From the NCBI GenBank assembly GCA_947178145.1, contig CAMWXE010000011.1:18557-82556 (forward strand): a stretch of 64,000 nt of DNA, read 5' to 3'. This stretch comes from an uncultured Lachnospiraceae bacterium (GTDB lineage: Bacteria; Bacillota; Clostridia; Lachnospirales; Lachnospiraceae). The notes under the pieces were generated by a model. It made no database searches and was not told the origin of the DNA. It saw only the letters and a program-made list of their open reading frames with translations. Within the stretch, counting starts at the first letter, position 1. Each line of letters opens with the position of its first letter. Below are positions 9,732 through 18,314 of this stretch, one piece after another. The translations under genes and the position numbers were made by a program.

Positions 9732-10748
9732 ATGGAAAAAGTTACAATGAAAGATATTGCAGATGCGCTCAATATATCCCGAGTCACTGTCAGTAAAGCT
9801 TTTAACAACCAGGCTGGCGTGTCAGATTCCCTTCGGGAGATGATTTTTGCAAAAGCAAAGGAGCTTGGATATGCCAAACTTCCCTATCAGATATTGGAAC
9901 AGCCCCAGCAGACACAGCGCACAGTCTCCCTGATTGTATCAAGGCCGGACTCTGCACTCTTCTGGACAAACATCATCCACCGTATGGCGCAGGAACTTTC
10001 CAATTACAATGTCAATTTGATGTACACCTATGTTCCTTCTACATACACAAAATCCTTCAATCTGCCCCCCATTCTCACGAATGGGAGTGTCGATGGTGCT
10101 GTCATACTCAATGTCTATGACCCGGTCATTCTGAACATGATAAACGAGCTTTCTATCCCCAAAGTATTTCTTGACTCGGTCCCTTCTCTGTCTGACTACC
10201 AGTTAACGGGTGACCTCGTCCTGATCGAAAGCTTCCGCACAGAGGCTAAAATAACAGATCTGCTGATACAGGACGGCCATACCGAGATTGGGTTTCTCGG
10301 GGATATCGATTACGCATTTACCAACAAGGAACGATACCTTGGCTACTGTGACTGTATGAAAAAGCACGAGCTTGTTGTGCGCTCGGAGCACTGTCTCACA
10401 GGACGCATTGACATCTTTTCTTATGACAAAAAGTTGTATGCGTTTCTGGACGAGCTGCGAAACTGGCCCACTGCTTTCGTGTGCGTCAGCGATTATGTTG
10501 CCAATTTTGTACAGTCCTACATTGACAGCAACCCGCACCGCATACCACACCCGGTTGTGCTCACCGGATTTGACAACAGCGGCGAGTACGCAAATGTTGC
10601 GGGGCGCATCATCACGGCCAACGTTTCGACAGGACTCCTCGGAAAACGGCTTGCAATGCAGTTGATATTCCGCTCCGATCACCCGGATGCTCCACTCGAA
10701 CTGACATTTGTCAAGCCGTCAATCATTATACCATATATAGACAATTAG
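9732..10748 (+). CDS. LacI-family transcriptional regulator of the N-glycan operon
   Basis: 338 residues. Helix-turn-helix at residues 6-30 (MKDIADALNISRVTVSKAFN), then a periplasmic-binding-protein-like effector domain to the end. Divergent from the transporter operon, the classical position for its local regulator; the effector is probably a mannose- or GlcNAc-containing sugar (inferred). The hinge helix is not a clear match to the usual L-A-x-x-L pattern (SLREMIFAKAKELGYAKLPYQ), so it is a somewhat divergent member. Its stop overlaps the stop of the convergent GH20 gene by 4 bp. A GGGG stretch sits 12 bp before ATG. Confidence 0.9.
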   Translation: MEKVTMKDIADALNISRVTVSKAFNNQAGVSDSLREMIFAKAKELGYAKLPYQILEQPQQTQRTVSLIVSRPDSALFWTNIIHRMAQELSNYNVNLMYTYVPSTYTKSFNLPPILTNGSVDGAVILNVYDPVILNMINELSIPKVFLDSVPSLSDYQLTGDLVLIESFRTEAKITDLLIQDGHTEIGFLGDIDYAFTNKERYLGYCDCMKKHELVVRSEHCLTGRIDIFSYDKKLYAFLDELRNWPTAFVCVSDYVANFVQSYIDSNPHRIPHPVVLTGFDNSGEYANVAGRIITANVSTGLLGKRLAMQLIFRSDHPDAPLELTFVKPSIIIPYIDN

Positions 10749-12604
10749 AACTCATTTCTGCCCCGCAGACCGTCTGCATACCAGAACACAATCTCCGCGA
10801 TGTGATGCAGGTCGCCTTCCCGGCTTCCTGCGCGCCATTGCCGCTTATATGCCATAAACCATCGCTCCATCCTGGACGCCAGCCCGAATGCCTTCTCTTC
10901 ATCCCAGGCTTCTCCGCGCTCCTTTGCCGCAAACATTGCACCTGTCTCGTTCCATATCTGTACCGCCTCACCTGCAAGGTCCAATGCTTCCACAAGGGGC
11001 CTTGCTTCCGGTTCCATGCTGACCACTGTCCGTTTGATCTGCTGTAAGAGTGCGCGAATCTTTTGATTTGCCTCCGCTGCAGCGCCTTTTTGTTCTACAG
11101 CCTTCGGCAGCAGACTATCCTTTTCCGGATCGTGGTGCAGCGCATATTTTTCATAGTATACGTTTGCCGCCCACCAGTCAAATATGCTGTGTTTTGAAAT
11201 CTGCGCCATCAGTCCTGCGATGGATCCAGAACTGTCCCCATATTCCAGATGCGAGATCTGCCTGTTCATCTCATCGAATTCAATTTCTTCCTGGTTCCAC
11301 GAAAAGCAGGCGCCGTAGATCATGCCCGGCACAGAAAATTCAGGATCATTGACATGTCCGCAATCGCCCCAGTCCGTATTCAGAATCCCCTCAGCCTGAT
11401 ATTTTCGGGCAAATCCGCACATTCTGGTAATGTTGCGATACGAGTTTTCGATCAGATTCACCCATTGGTTCCAGCCGCACACGCCAGGGCAGAGATACTG
11501 TCTGGCGCCAGCCTGCGCCATAAGGCGGCACTCCTCCTCCCTCTGCATGGGCGCATAGCCCCATGTCAGGCACAGTGTATTTTCCGGAAGCCTGCTGATA
11601 TATTCAGGATTCCTGCAGATAATGTCTCCAAAAAACTGCGGCTGTTTTCCGTGCGCTGTCAAAAATGTACACAACTCATTCACAAACTTGATGTACATCT
11701 CATGGGCACCCTCGCGCAGTGCTGTCTCCTTTGATTTTACGCTTCCCAGATCAAATGTTTCATCGGCACAGATGTTGAATTTGTCCGAAGAAAACAGCGC
11801 CCCGTACTCTGCAAGCATGCTCTTGATGAGTGGCAGCGTCCTCTCATCGGCAGTATTGACTGTGTGATGGCGCATTCTGTCCCAGAACGAAAACGGCTCC
11901 TTCCAGGAATCCTCACGCTCGCACAGATGACCATAGCTTTTCGTCGAGAGAAGCATATACAGATGACCAAAGCTTGCAAGCGCGGGAACCAGCTCGATAT
12001 GACGCTCCCGGCAGTAGCGGTCCAGTTCCAGAATATCCTCCGCCGTCAGCGGTGTTTCATCCCGCCACATTTCTGTTAAATCCCGGAACAAATACGTATG
12101 CTCCACATATAGCTGAAACTGGTTCACCTTATATCGGCTAATGCGGTCAACCATTCTTTTCAGGCCGGAGAGCTTCAACACACGCCCCCTCGTCTCGTCA
12201 AAGAAATACCCGCGGCATTTGATATCCGGCACATCTGCTATCTCCGCACATGCAATCATGCCGCCGCACTGCGCTGCAATCTGGCTTAGTGTCTGCACGC
12301 CGTAGAGCACGGCCGCGCCGTCGCCGCCCGCGATCACAATTCCCTTTTCTGTCACGGAAAGATGATACTCCTGTTCACCAAGACCAGAATCAGTCGTCAG
12401 GAAGATATCCCCCTCCCGACATGCGCCCTTTGTCACCGCGCACTCAATCCCGGTGCTCTTTTTCAGATTCTCCTGCAGAATGGATGCATAGACCATTCCA
12501 TATTCTCCTGCCGTATTGCCGATTGTAATCATGCTGTTCCAGCCAAGCTCATAAAATCCTTGTTTTTGTTCTATCTGTTTGGGTTTTGGCAGCAATTCCA
12601 TCAT
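10745..12604 (-). CDS. GH20-family beta-N-acetylhexosaminidase-like protein
   Basis: 619 residues, no signal peptide, so cytoplasmic. The first 125 residues form the small alpha/beta domain common before GH20 catalytic domains (ILQENLKKSTGIE ... GVQTLSQI). The catalytic barrel starts at RGYFFDETRGRV, and the Asp-Glu pair expected for substrate-assisted catalysis is D281-E282 in FNICADETFDLG. The usual HxGGDE context is altered (ICADE), placing it in a divergent GH20 branch. The C-terminal 150 residues are helical. It follows the GH3 gene after 9 bp. ATG at 12604 or 12601; the second has better spacing to GGAGGG. Probably trims terminal HexNAc from imported oligosaccharides. Confidence 0.82.
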   Translation of the reverse strand: MMELLPKPKQIEQKQGFYELGWNSMITIGNTAGEYGMVYASILQENLKKSTGIECAVTKGACREGDIFLTTDSGLGEQEYHLSVTEKGIVIAGGDGAAVLYGVQTLSQIAAQCGGMIACAEIADVPDIKCRGYFFDETRGRVLKLSGLKRMVDRISRYKVNQFQLYVEHTYLFRDLTEMWRDETPLTAEDILELDRYCRERHIELVPALASFGHLYMLLSTKSYGHLCEREDSWKEPFSFWDRMRHHTVNTADERTLPLIKSMLAEYGALFSSDKFNICADETFDLGSVKSKETALREGAHEMYIKFVNELCTFLTAHGKQPQFFGDIICRNPEYISRLPENTLCLTWGYAPMQREEECRLMAQAGARQYLCPGVCGWNQWVNLIENSYRNITRMCGFARKYQAEGILNTDWGDCGHVNDPEFSVPGMIYGACFSWNQEEIEFDEMNRQISHLEYGDSSGSIAGLMAQISKHSIFDWWAANVYYEKYALHHDPEKDSLLPKAVEQKGAAAEANQKIRALLQQIKRTVVSMEPEARPLVEALDLAGEAVQIWNETGAMFAAKERGEAWDEEKAFGLASRMERWFMAYKRQWRAGSREGDLHHIAEIVFWYADGLRGRNEF

Positions 12605-12613
12605 ACACCCTCC

Positions 12614-14755
12614 CTATCCTATCTCAATCTCTAATGTTTCGACTGTCTTTCCCGTCAGCTGCGCACTGCGCGGATCGGGCTGCATTCCTCCCACATAAAT
12701 CACACAGCGTCCTTTTTGCAGCGTTTTCTCTCCTTTTTCATTGTAGAGCGTAAACGCATCGGGAGACAGATGAATCGTAACCGTTCGCTCCTCCCCCGCC
12801 TTTAGCGGCAGTTTCACAATGTGCCTGAGCTGTCCGTGCGGCATGTTCGAATGTGCTGCACGCACATACACCTGCACTGTCTCTGTCGCGTCCACCGCCC
12901 CCACATTCTTTACCGTCGTGCAAAAATCAACCCCATCTGCCGTCAATGTCTCCCCGGTCAGAAGCTGTGTGCCGCGATATGCAAACTCCGTGTAGGACAG
13001 GCCATATCCAAACGGATACAGTGCCTCCTGCTGCATATAGCGATAGGTTCTGCCGGCCATCGCATAATCCTCAAAAGCGGGGAGTTCCTCCGTCGTCCGG
13101 TAGAAAGTGACTGGCAGCTTCCCCTCCGGCACTGCGTCCCCGAACAGCAGCTGCGCTATCGCCCTGCCGCCTCTCGCGCCCGGATACCATCCTTGCAGGA
13201 CTGCATCCAGATGCGTGTCTGCCCATGTGACTGCATGCGCGCCTCCCGACAGCAGAATCAGTATCATAGGCTTTCCGCTGTCTTTTGCGATCTCCAGCAG
13301 CTCCTGCTGTACACCAGGCAGATTCAGGTCTGGTTTATCACCGCTTCCGTACTCATTTCCTGCATCTCCCTGCTCGCCTTCCACGCTGGCGTCCAGCCCC
13401 ATGACAGCGATCACGATGTCGCTCTCGCTGCATACCTGGCGAACCTCCGCCGCGCGGTCATTGGCCTGTGCCAGTCTGGTCGTCCGGTCTTTGTACAGGT
13501 GTCCTCCCTCAGAATAAAGAACACGCACACTGTCCCCGACGTAATCCTGAATTCCCTCGAGCACTGTGATATAGCGCGCGGATGTCCCCTCATAATTGCC
13601 GACCAGAGCGCGTCTGTTGTTCGCATTTGGTCCAATTACGCCGATCGTCTTTATCCTGGATTTGTCAAGCGGCAGAATGTGATTTTCATTTTTTAGAAGA
13701 ACGACGGAACGCCTTGCTACCTCCTCATTCAGCTCCTGCATTTCTCTGGAATCGACCACGCGAAACGGAATGTTATCGTACGGATTGTCTCCCTTCTGGT
13801 CAAAGACTCCCAGTTTCATTCTCGCTGTAAAGAGATTGACAACAGCCTCATCGATGCGCGCCTCGTCAACCAGTCCTTCCCTGGCAGCCTGCACCAGAAA
13901 CGCAAACGTCTTTCCGCAGTTTAAATCACATCCGTTATTCATTGCCATCGCTGCCGTATCGGCCGGCGTCGAGGTGACATGGTGTCTCAGGTGAAAATCG
14001 TCAAGCGCCCCGCAGTCAGAGACCACATGCCCTTCAAATCCCCATTCCTCCCGGAGTATGTCAATCAGCAGTCTGCGGTTTCCGCAGCACGGCACACCGT
14101 CAAGCCTGTTATAGGCTCCCATGACTGCCTCCACCTTCGCCTCCTTCACGCAGGCCTCAAATGCCGGAAGATAGGTCTCCCGCAAATCCTGCTCACTGAC
14201 GCATGCATCAAACTCATGCCGCACTTCTTCAGGTCCGCTGTGTACTGCCATGTGTTTTGCACACGCCGCTGTCTTGAGATAATTCTCGTCATGCCCCTGC
14301 AGCCCTTCAATATAGCGCACTCCCAGGCGGCCAGACAGATAAGGGTCCTCCCCGAACGTCTCCTGTCCCCGCCCCCAGCGCGGGTCCCTGAAAATGTTGA
14401 CATTGGGTGCCCAGAAGGTCAGTCCTTTGTATATATCTGTGTCTTTTCCCGCCTGCTGCATGTTGAACTTCGCCCTCGCCTCGGTGGAAACCGCATCGCC
14501 CACTTTTTCCATGAGATCCTCGTCAAATGTCGCAGCCATGCCAATCGCCTGCGGAAAAACAGTTGCCGTCCCGGCTCTGGCAACACCGTGCAATGCCTCA
14601 TTCCACCAGTTATATGCCTTGATTCCAAGGCGCTCTATCGCCGGTGAGCGGTGAAGCGTCTGCGCCACCTTCTCTTCCAGTGTCATCTGTCTGACCAGTT
14701 CCCACGCACGCTCACGGTATGATGTTAACATTTCCTTGTTTTGATTCAGTTCCAT
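12614..14755 (-). CDS. GH3 beta-glycosidase
   Basis: 713 residues from ATG 14755, which has AGGAGG 7 bp upstream; a longer frame exists but lacks a ribosome binding site. No signal peptide. GH3 N-terminal barrel with the nucleophile in VVSDCGALDD (D247), alpha/beta sandwich domain from about 330, and a fibronectin type III-like domain at the end (PVQVYVRAAHSN-like segment and VGGMQPDPRS). The SDC variant of the nucleophile motif and overall pattern resemble the beta-xylosidase/beta-glucosidase branch, but the substrate may be another beta-linked sugar. First gene after the 205-bp gap holding a promoter; GH20 follows directly. Confidence 0.87.
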   Translation of the reverse strand: MELNQNKEMLTSYRERAWELVRQMTLEEKVAQTLHRSPAIERLGIKAYNWWNEALHGVARAGTATVFPQAIGMAATFDEDLMEKVGDAVSTEARAKFNMQQAGKDTDIYKGLTFWAPNVNIFRDPRWGRGQETFGEDPYLSGRLGVRYIEGLQGHDENYLKTAACAKHMAVHSGPEEVRHEFDACVSEQDLRETYLPAFEACVKEAKVEAVMGAYNRLDGVPCCGNRRLLIDILREEWGFEGHVVSDCGALDDFHLRHHVTSTPADTAAMAMNNGCDLNCGKTFAFLVQAAREGLVDEARIDEAVVNLFTARMKLGVFDQKGDNPYDNIPFRVVDSREMQELNEEVARRSVVLLKNENHILPLDKSRIKTIGVIGPNANNRRALVGNYEGTSARYITVLEGIQDYVGDSVRVLYSEGGHLYKDRTTRLAQANDRAAEVRQVCSESDIVIAVMGLDASVEGEQGDAGNEYGSGDKPDLNLPGVQQELLEIAKDSGKPMILILLSGGAHAVTWADTHLDAVLQGWYPGARGGRAIAQLLFGDAVPEGKLPVTFYRTTEELPAFEDYAMAGRTYRYMQQEALYPFGYGLSYTEFAYRGTQLLTGETLTADGVDFCTTVKNVGAVDATETVQVYVRAAHSNMPHGQLRHIVKLPLKAGEERTVTIHLSPDAFTLYNEKGEKTLQKGRCVIYVGGMQPDPRSAQLTGKTVETLEIEIG

Positions 14756-14841
14756 AAATTGTCCTCCTGAAAAGAGATTTGTAAAATATGACAAGAAACC
14801 ATATTGAATGTAACCAAACTACTTTACATATTGTTAATCAC

Positions 14842-14870
14842 ACTATAGCAATTTACTTTACATTTTGCAA
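14842..14870 (-). promoter_or_regulatory. Promoter of the GH3-GH20 pair, with repeated TGTAAAGTA boxes
   Basis: On the minus strand TTGCAA (14865-14870), 17-bp spacer, TATAGT (14842-14847). The box ATGTAAAGTA occurs in the spacer and again downstream of the -10 (about 14819-14828), a direct repeat that could be an operator. The remainder of 14756-14960 shows no gene. Confidence 0.55.
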
Positions 14871-14960
14871 GCAGAATTTGTAACGGATTCCAATTCTTTA
14901 GTGAATTTGATGTGACTGTTCACTCCGTTCCAGTAACAATTTGATAACTGTCCTGTCATT

Positions 14961-17348
14961 CTATCCCGTGATAAAAGATACCATCCCCAGATCCTTTTCC
15001 TGAAGCCTCCGCAGATTCTCCTCCAGCGAGCCTTCACACAGTTCCAATGCGTAACAGAATCCCCCGCAGCCGGACAAATCCATCCTGAAATTCGTCTCCC
15101 ACGTATTGTTCATAATCCAGCTGTATGCAGGCCGATGGTTATTCTGCTCCTTATTGTCACACAGCAGAATCGGATGGTGCTGCAGCTGCCCCATATAAAT
15201 CAATGGCGTGTCAAAAGTGTTGACCAATATCCCTTCCGTTCCCTTCTGGTACAGCAGGCCATCGTCTGCCATATAATATTCCATATTGCTTCCCGGAAGC
15301 TGGTCAATCCCCGGGCGCATTGCCACGCCGCCATTGTGAATATACAACGCGCTGTCCGGCAAATTCAGGGCAAGCGGCAGATAGACACTCTCGATGTCCT
15401 CACTCAGCGTTTTGGCAATCTGGTAAGTGAACTCAATGCGCGGCATCTTCCTGTACATTTTTATGATAATACTGCTATGCCGGGTCCCTTTCAGTGCAAA
15501 TACCAGTTCTATCCGGTCAAACACCGCGCCGTGATCCAATATCCTGACATCCCGCAGCGTCCCCTGATGCTGTTCTGCATGGAGCCCTCTGATATTGCGT
15601 CCCAACAGGCGGCGCTCCTCATAGATTCCGTTTCGGATCTCTGTACATTCATAGATTGGCGTAAAAAATTTCTCAAAACCGTCCCTGAGCAGCTCTGTTT
15701 TGTCCTTTTTATTCCGGAACGATAAAATCCCTTTCCCAATCTGATACCGGATACAGAACCAGTCATTTTCCAGGCAGTACGGAAGCTGGCAGGATTCCCT
15801 GTCGTAGTCGTTCACAATATCCCGCACCCGTTCTGCGCCCACCCAGGCTGTGCGGGTGTACAGCTTCTGTGACGGCGCCGCCTGCTCCTCATACGAAAAA
15901 AGTTTTTCCTCCCCAGGCTCAAATTCTGCCAGAAAGCTCACCATAACGCCCCTTGGATGTGCACAGAGCTGTGCTCCCAGCACTTGCCCCGTCTTCAAAT
16001 CTGTCACTTTCACACTTGGCAGAGAGAGCGTCTCCACATAAAATTCTACCGGAAATACCCCTTTTCTGCTGCTCATGGAAACCGCCTTTACCTGACCGCT
16101 CGTATTGTAATAGCGCAGAATATCCCCCAGCAGGTGACACTGCTCACTCCTGCGCATCGCACCCGCCTCATGTGTCCTGGAAGCGTAGCTGGTCTTGCGA
16201 ATGTCGAGGTTTGTCACCATCGTGTCATAGGGATTTGTAATCGTGGCGGAATGTCCCCATGTGTGCTCCGCATAGAGCAGGGCGCTCTCCTCCCCCGCTT
16301 CTTTCAGGGCTTCGTTGCAGTGCCCTGTCTTTTCCTCCAGACGGTCGCAGATGTGCGAAATGCGCAGCCCTTCTTTGTAGTGCTTGACCGCATACGGAGT
16401 ACTTCCCACGCCGTTTCCCCACCAGTCATTGATGCTGCCGCGGTACGCCGGCGCGTCCGACGTCTTTTCCCGAATCAGGTCATACAGCTCCTGCAGCGTC
16501 ACCATCCGCAGTGTCACTTCCTCCCCAAAACGCTCGTTGAAAGCGTTTACCACAGCAATGATATCAGGATTGGCCGGCGCATTGTCGGAAAACACACCGC
16601 TGACACTGGTAATATAAAAATCATAAGGATATCCACTCTGCTCATACTCCGCAATGCTTTCTTCGAGCTTTTCGTGCAGGGCTTCCAGCGCAGACGTATT
16701 TCTGTCGCTGCCAAAATAGCTCTCCGTCATGTAGTTGACATTCCTGTTGAACACAATGCCCAGCGCATTTCCCAGGTTATAGTGCTCCCCGCTCCACACC
16801 AGAATCCTGCTGCCATTTTCACTTTCCCAGAAGTAGGGCTTCTGATTCTGGTACAGAGGGTACATTCCATGATGGGTATGGATATTCGTGAATAGAAATG
16901 CGACGCCGTTTTTGATCAGCACGTCCCTTGCACCCATGGAAATTCCGTTGATGTCCGCATTCATTGCCGTCTTTACAGGAAAGCCCTCCCCGGTAAATAA
17001 TCTCTGCATCTTAGCGGTCCTGCGGTCAAGCATCCTGACATCCACCAGATCATTAAAATTCAGATAAGTCGCTGAAATACCGATATTTCCCTTTTTTACC
17101 AGATGGAAAAAATCTGCTTTTTCCGTCGTGGAAGCCGTCTTGAGAAACTGCTCGACGCAGTAGTATGTCTCACAGTTCCACTTAAAATCCCTTTCTGCAG
17201 TGTTCTGCGCATATCCGTTTTTGACCATTGCGATCACATTTCGGATATTATTCACCTGATTGTAGATAATCTGCTCCTGTAAATCCGTATACCCTACGTC
17301 GGTGTGCGAATGGTGTATGATGTACACCTGTCTGATTTGTTTTCCCAT
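14961..17348 (-). CDS. GH38-like (alpha-mannosidase-related) protein, divergent
   Basis: 795 residues, no signal peptide. The N-terminus has the metal-binding GH38-type signature HHSHTDVGYTD (residues 12-22). The usual GH38 nucleophile context (L-P-D-x-F-G) is absent; the equivalent region reads AMNADINGISMGARDVL. The C-terminal 450 residues look like the all-beta GH38 domains. It therefore belongs to the divergent GH38/DUF5054-like group with unproven activity. Start ATG 17348 has GGGAGG 7 bp upstream. It has its own promoter and is divergent from the GntR regulator, so it is probably controlled by it. Reads toward the GH3-GH20 pair. Alpha-mannosidase activity is possible but not certain. 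Confidence 0.75.
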   Translation of the reverse strand: MGKQIRQVYIIHHSHTDVGYTDLQEQIIYNQVNNIRNVIAMVKNGYAQNTAERDFKWNCETYYCVEQFLKTASTTEKADFFHLVKKGNIGISATYLNFNDLVDVRMLDRRTAKMQRLFTGEGFPVKTAMNADINGISMGARDVLIKNGVAFLFTNIHTHHGMYPLYQNQKPYFWESENGSRILVWSGEHYNLGNALGIVFNRNVNYMTESYFGSDRNTSALEALHEKLEESIAEYEQSGYPYDFYITSVSGVFSDNAPANPDIIAVVNAFNERFGEEVTLRMVTLQELYDLIREKTSDAPAYRGSINDWWGNGVGSTPYAVKHYKEGLRISHICDRLEEKTGHCNEALKEAGEESALLYAEHTWGHSATITNPYDTMVTNLDIRKTSYASRTHEAGAMRRSEQCHLLGDILRYYNTSGQVKAVSMSSRKGVFPVEFYVETLSLPSVKVTDLKTGQVLGAQLCAHPRGVMVSFLAEFEPGEEKLFSYEEQAAPSQKLYTRTAWVGAERVRDIVNDYDRESCQLPYCLENDWFCIRYQIGKGILSFRNKKDKTELLRDGFEKFFTPIYECTEIRNGIYEERRLLGRNIRGLHAEQHQGTLRDVRILDHGAVFDRIELVFALKGTRHSSIIIKMYRKMPRIEFTYQIAKTLSEDIESVYLPLALNLPDSALYIHNGGVAMRPGIDQLPGSNMEYYMADDGLLYQKGTEGILVNTFDTPLIYMGQLQHHPILLCDNKEQNNHRPAYSWIMNNTWETNFRMDLSGCGGFCYALELCEGSLEENLRRLQEKDLGMVSFITG

Positions 17349-17366
17349 ACATAATCCTCCCTGTTA

Positions 17367-17410
17367 TTGGCGTACCATCAATGGCATTGTATGCGCCAAA
17401 GCATGGTACC
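17367..17410. promoter_or_regulatory. Overlapping dyads in the GH38-like leader
   Basis: TTGGCG (17367-17372) pairs with CGCCAA (17394-17399), and GTACCAT (17372-17378) pairs with ATGGTAC (17403-17409). The two stems share bases and cannot form together. They lie between the -10 box and the start codon of the GH38-like gene, so either a regulator site or alternative RNA folds is possible. Confidence 0.4.
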
Positions 17411-17423
17411 TCTTTATTCTGTC

Positions 17424-17452
17424 ATCATACATAAGGCCGTTTTAATTGTCAA
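17424..17452 (-). promoter_or_regulatory. Promoter of the GH38-like gene
   Basis: Minus strand TTGACA (17447-17452), 17-bp spacer, TATGAT (17424-17429). The -35 overlaps a TTGTCAA half site similar to the GntR palindrome at 17539-17553. Confidence 0.75.
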
Positions 17453-17538
17453 TACATAAAATTAATTTTTAAAATTTGTCTTTACATATTTACTTTTTCC
17501 CACTGACGCGCTATAATAAAAAACTGTTTAGAATTGAC

Positions 17539-17553
17539 TTGTCAGTTTGACAA
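17539..17553. promoter_or_regulatory. Candidate GntR operator, TTGTCA-N3-TGACAA
   Basis: Perfect 6-bp arms around a 3-bp centre, 26 bp before the GntR start codon (17580). Size and symmetry fit HutC-type GntR operators, so autoregulation is likely. Confidence 0.6.
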
Positions 17554-17579
17554 TAAATTTACCATGGAGGGATACAGTC

Positions 17580-18299
17580 ATGCAGTCACGTTATCTTCAA
17601 ATCGCAGACCAGATACGAAGCCAGATTGCCGGCGGTGAATATGCTCTGGGAGACCAGATCCCCACAGAATATGAGCTCGCAAGGCAGCTGGATGTCAGTC
17701 GCCCTACAGTGCGTCAGGCGCTGGATTTGCTGACCCGGGAAGGGCGGCTGGTGCGGATCAAGGGCAGCGGCACATTTGTCGCCCAGCCCAAACTGGTTCA
17801 TGAATCCACCAGCTTTGTGACCGGTTACAGGGAAGAAAGCCGAAAGAAAAACCGCACCCTGCACACGAAAGTAGTCTGCCTTGAGACACAGCACGCCGGC
17901 GATCAGGTTCGAAATGCTCTCAATCTGCATGCCGACGCGACCGTCACCCGGCTGACACGCATACGGCATCTCGAAAACATGTACGACAATGCACCTGTTG
18001 TATATACAACCTTATATGTGCCGACAAAGCTCTTTCCCGAAATGCCCCAGTTAGACTTCACGAACACCTCTTTTTATGATGCGCTGGACAGCAGACAGCT
18101 ATCGGTCGTCCACGCTTCCCGCAGGCTGGAAATTGTCATGCCTCCCGCTGAAGTCGCAGCGGGTCTCGGGATTACTCCTTTTGAGCCCGCAGCCTATATC
18201 ACTTCCCTCGGCTATACGAAGGAGAAACTTGCCGTGGAATACACAGAGAGCTATTACCCGGCAAGCCGGAGCAGTTTTCAGATCGAAATCAACCGCTAA
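17580..18299 (+). CDS. GntR-family regulator with UTRA domain (HutC subfamily)
   Basis: 239 residues from ATG 17580, chosen because GGAGGG lies 8 bp upstream; the longer frame has none. Winged helix at residues 1-70 with the family pattern IPTEYELARQLDVSRPTVRQ and GSGTFVAQPK. UTRA effector domain from about 85 to the end (ITSLGYTKEKLAVEYTESYYP). Usually senses a phosphorylated sugar. It is 15 bp upstream of a mannose-6-phosphate isomerase gene and divergent from the GH38-like gene, so a mannose- or HexNAc-phosphate effector is plausible. Confidence 0.92.
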   Translation: MQSRYLQIADQIRSQIAGGEYALGDQIPTEYELARQLDVSRPTVRQALDLLTREGRLVRIKGSGTFVAQPKLVHESTSFVTGYREESRKKNRTLHTKVVCLETQHAGDQVRNALNLHADATVTRLTRIRHLENMYDNAPVVYTTLYVPTKLFPEMPQLDFTNTSFYDALDSRQLSVVHASRRLEIVMPPAEVAAGLGITPFEPAAYITSLGYTKEKLAVEYTESYYPASRSSFQIEINR

Positions 18300-18314
18300 A
18301 CTGGAGGTGTTTTT

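Noticed and set aside
15957-16895. Plus-strand frame of 312 codons opposite the GH38-like gene
   Set aside because: Antisense shadow with His/Arg/Cys-rich nonsense composition; the minus-strand gene has clear family motifs.
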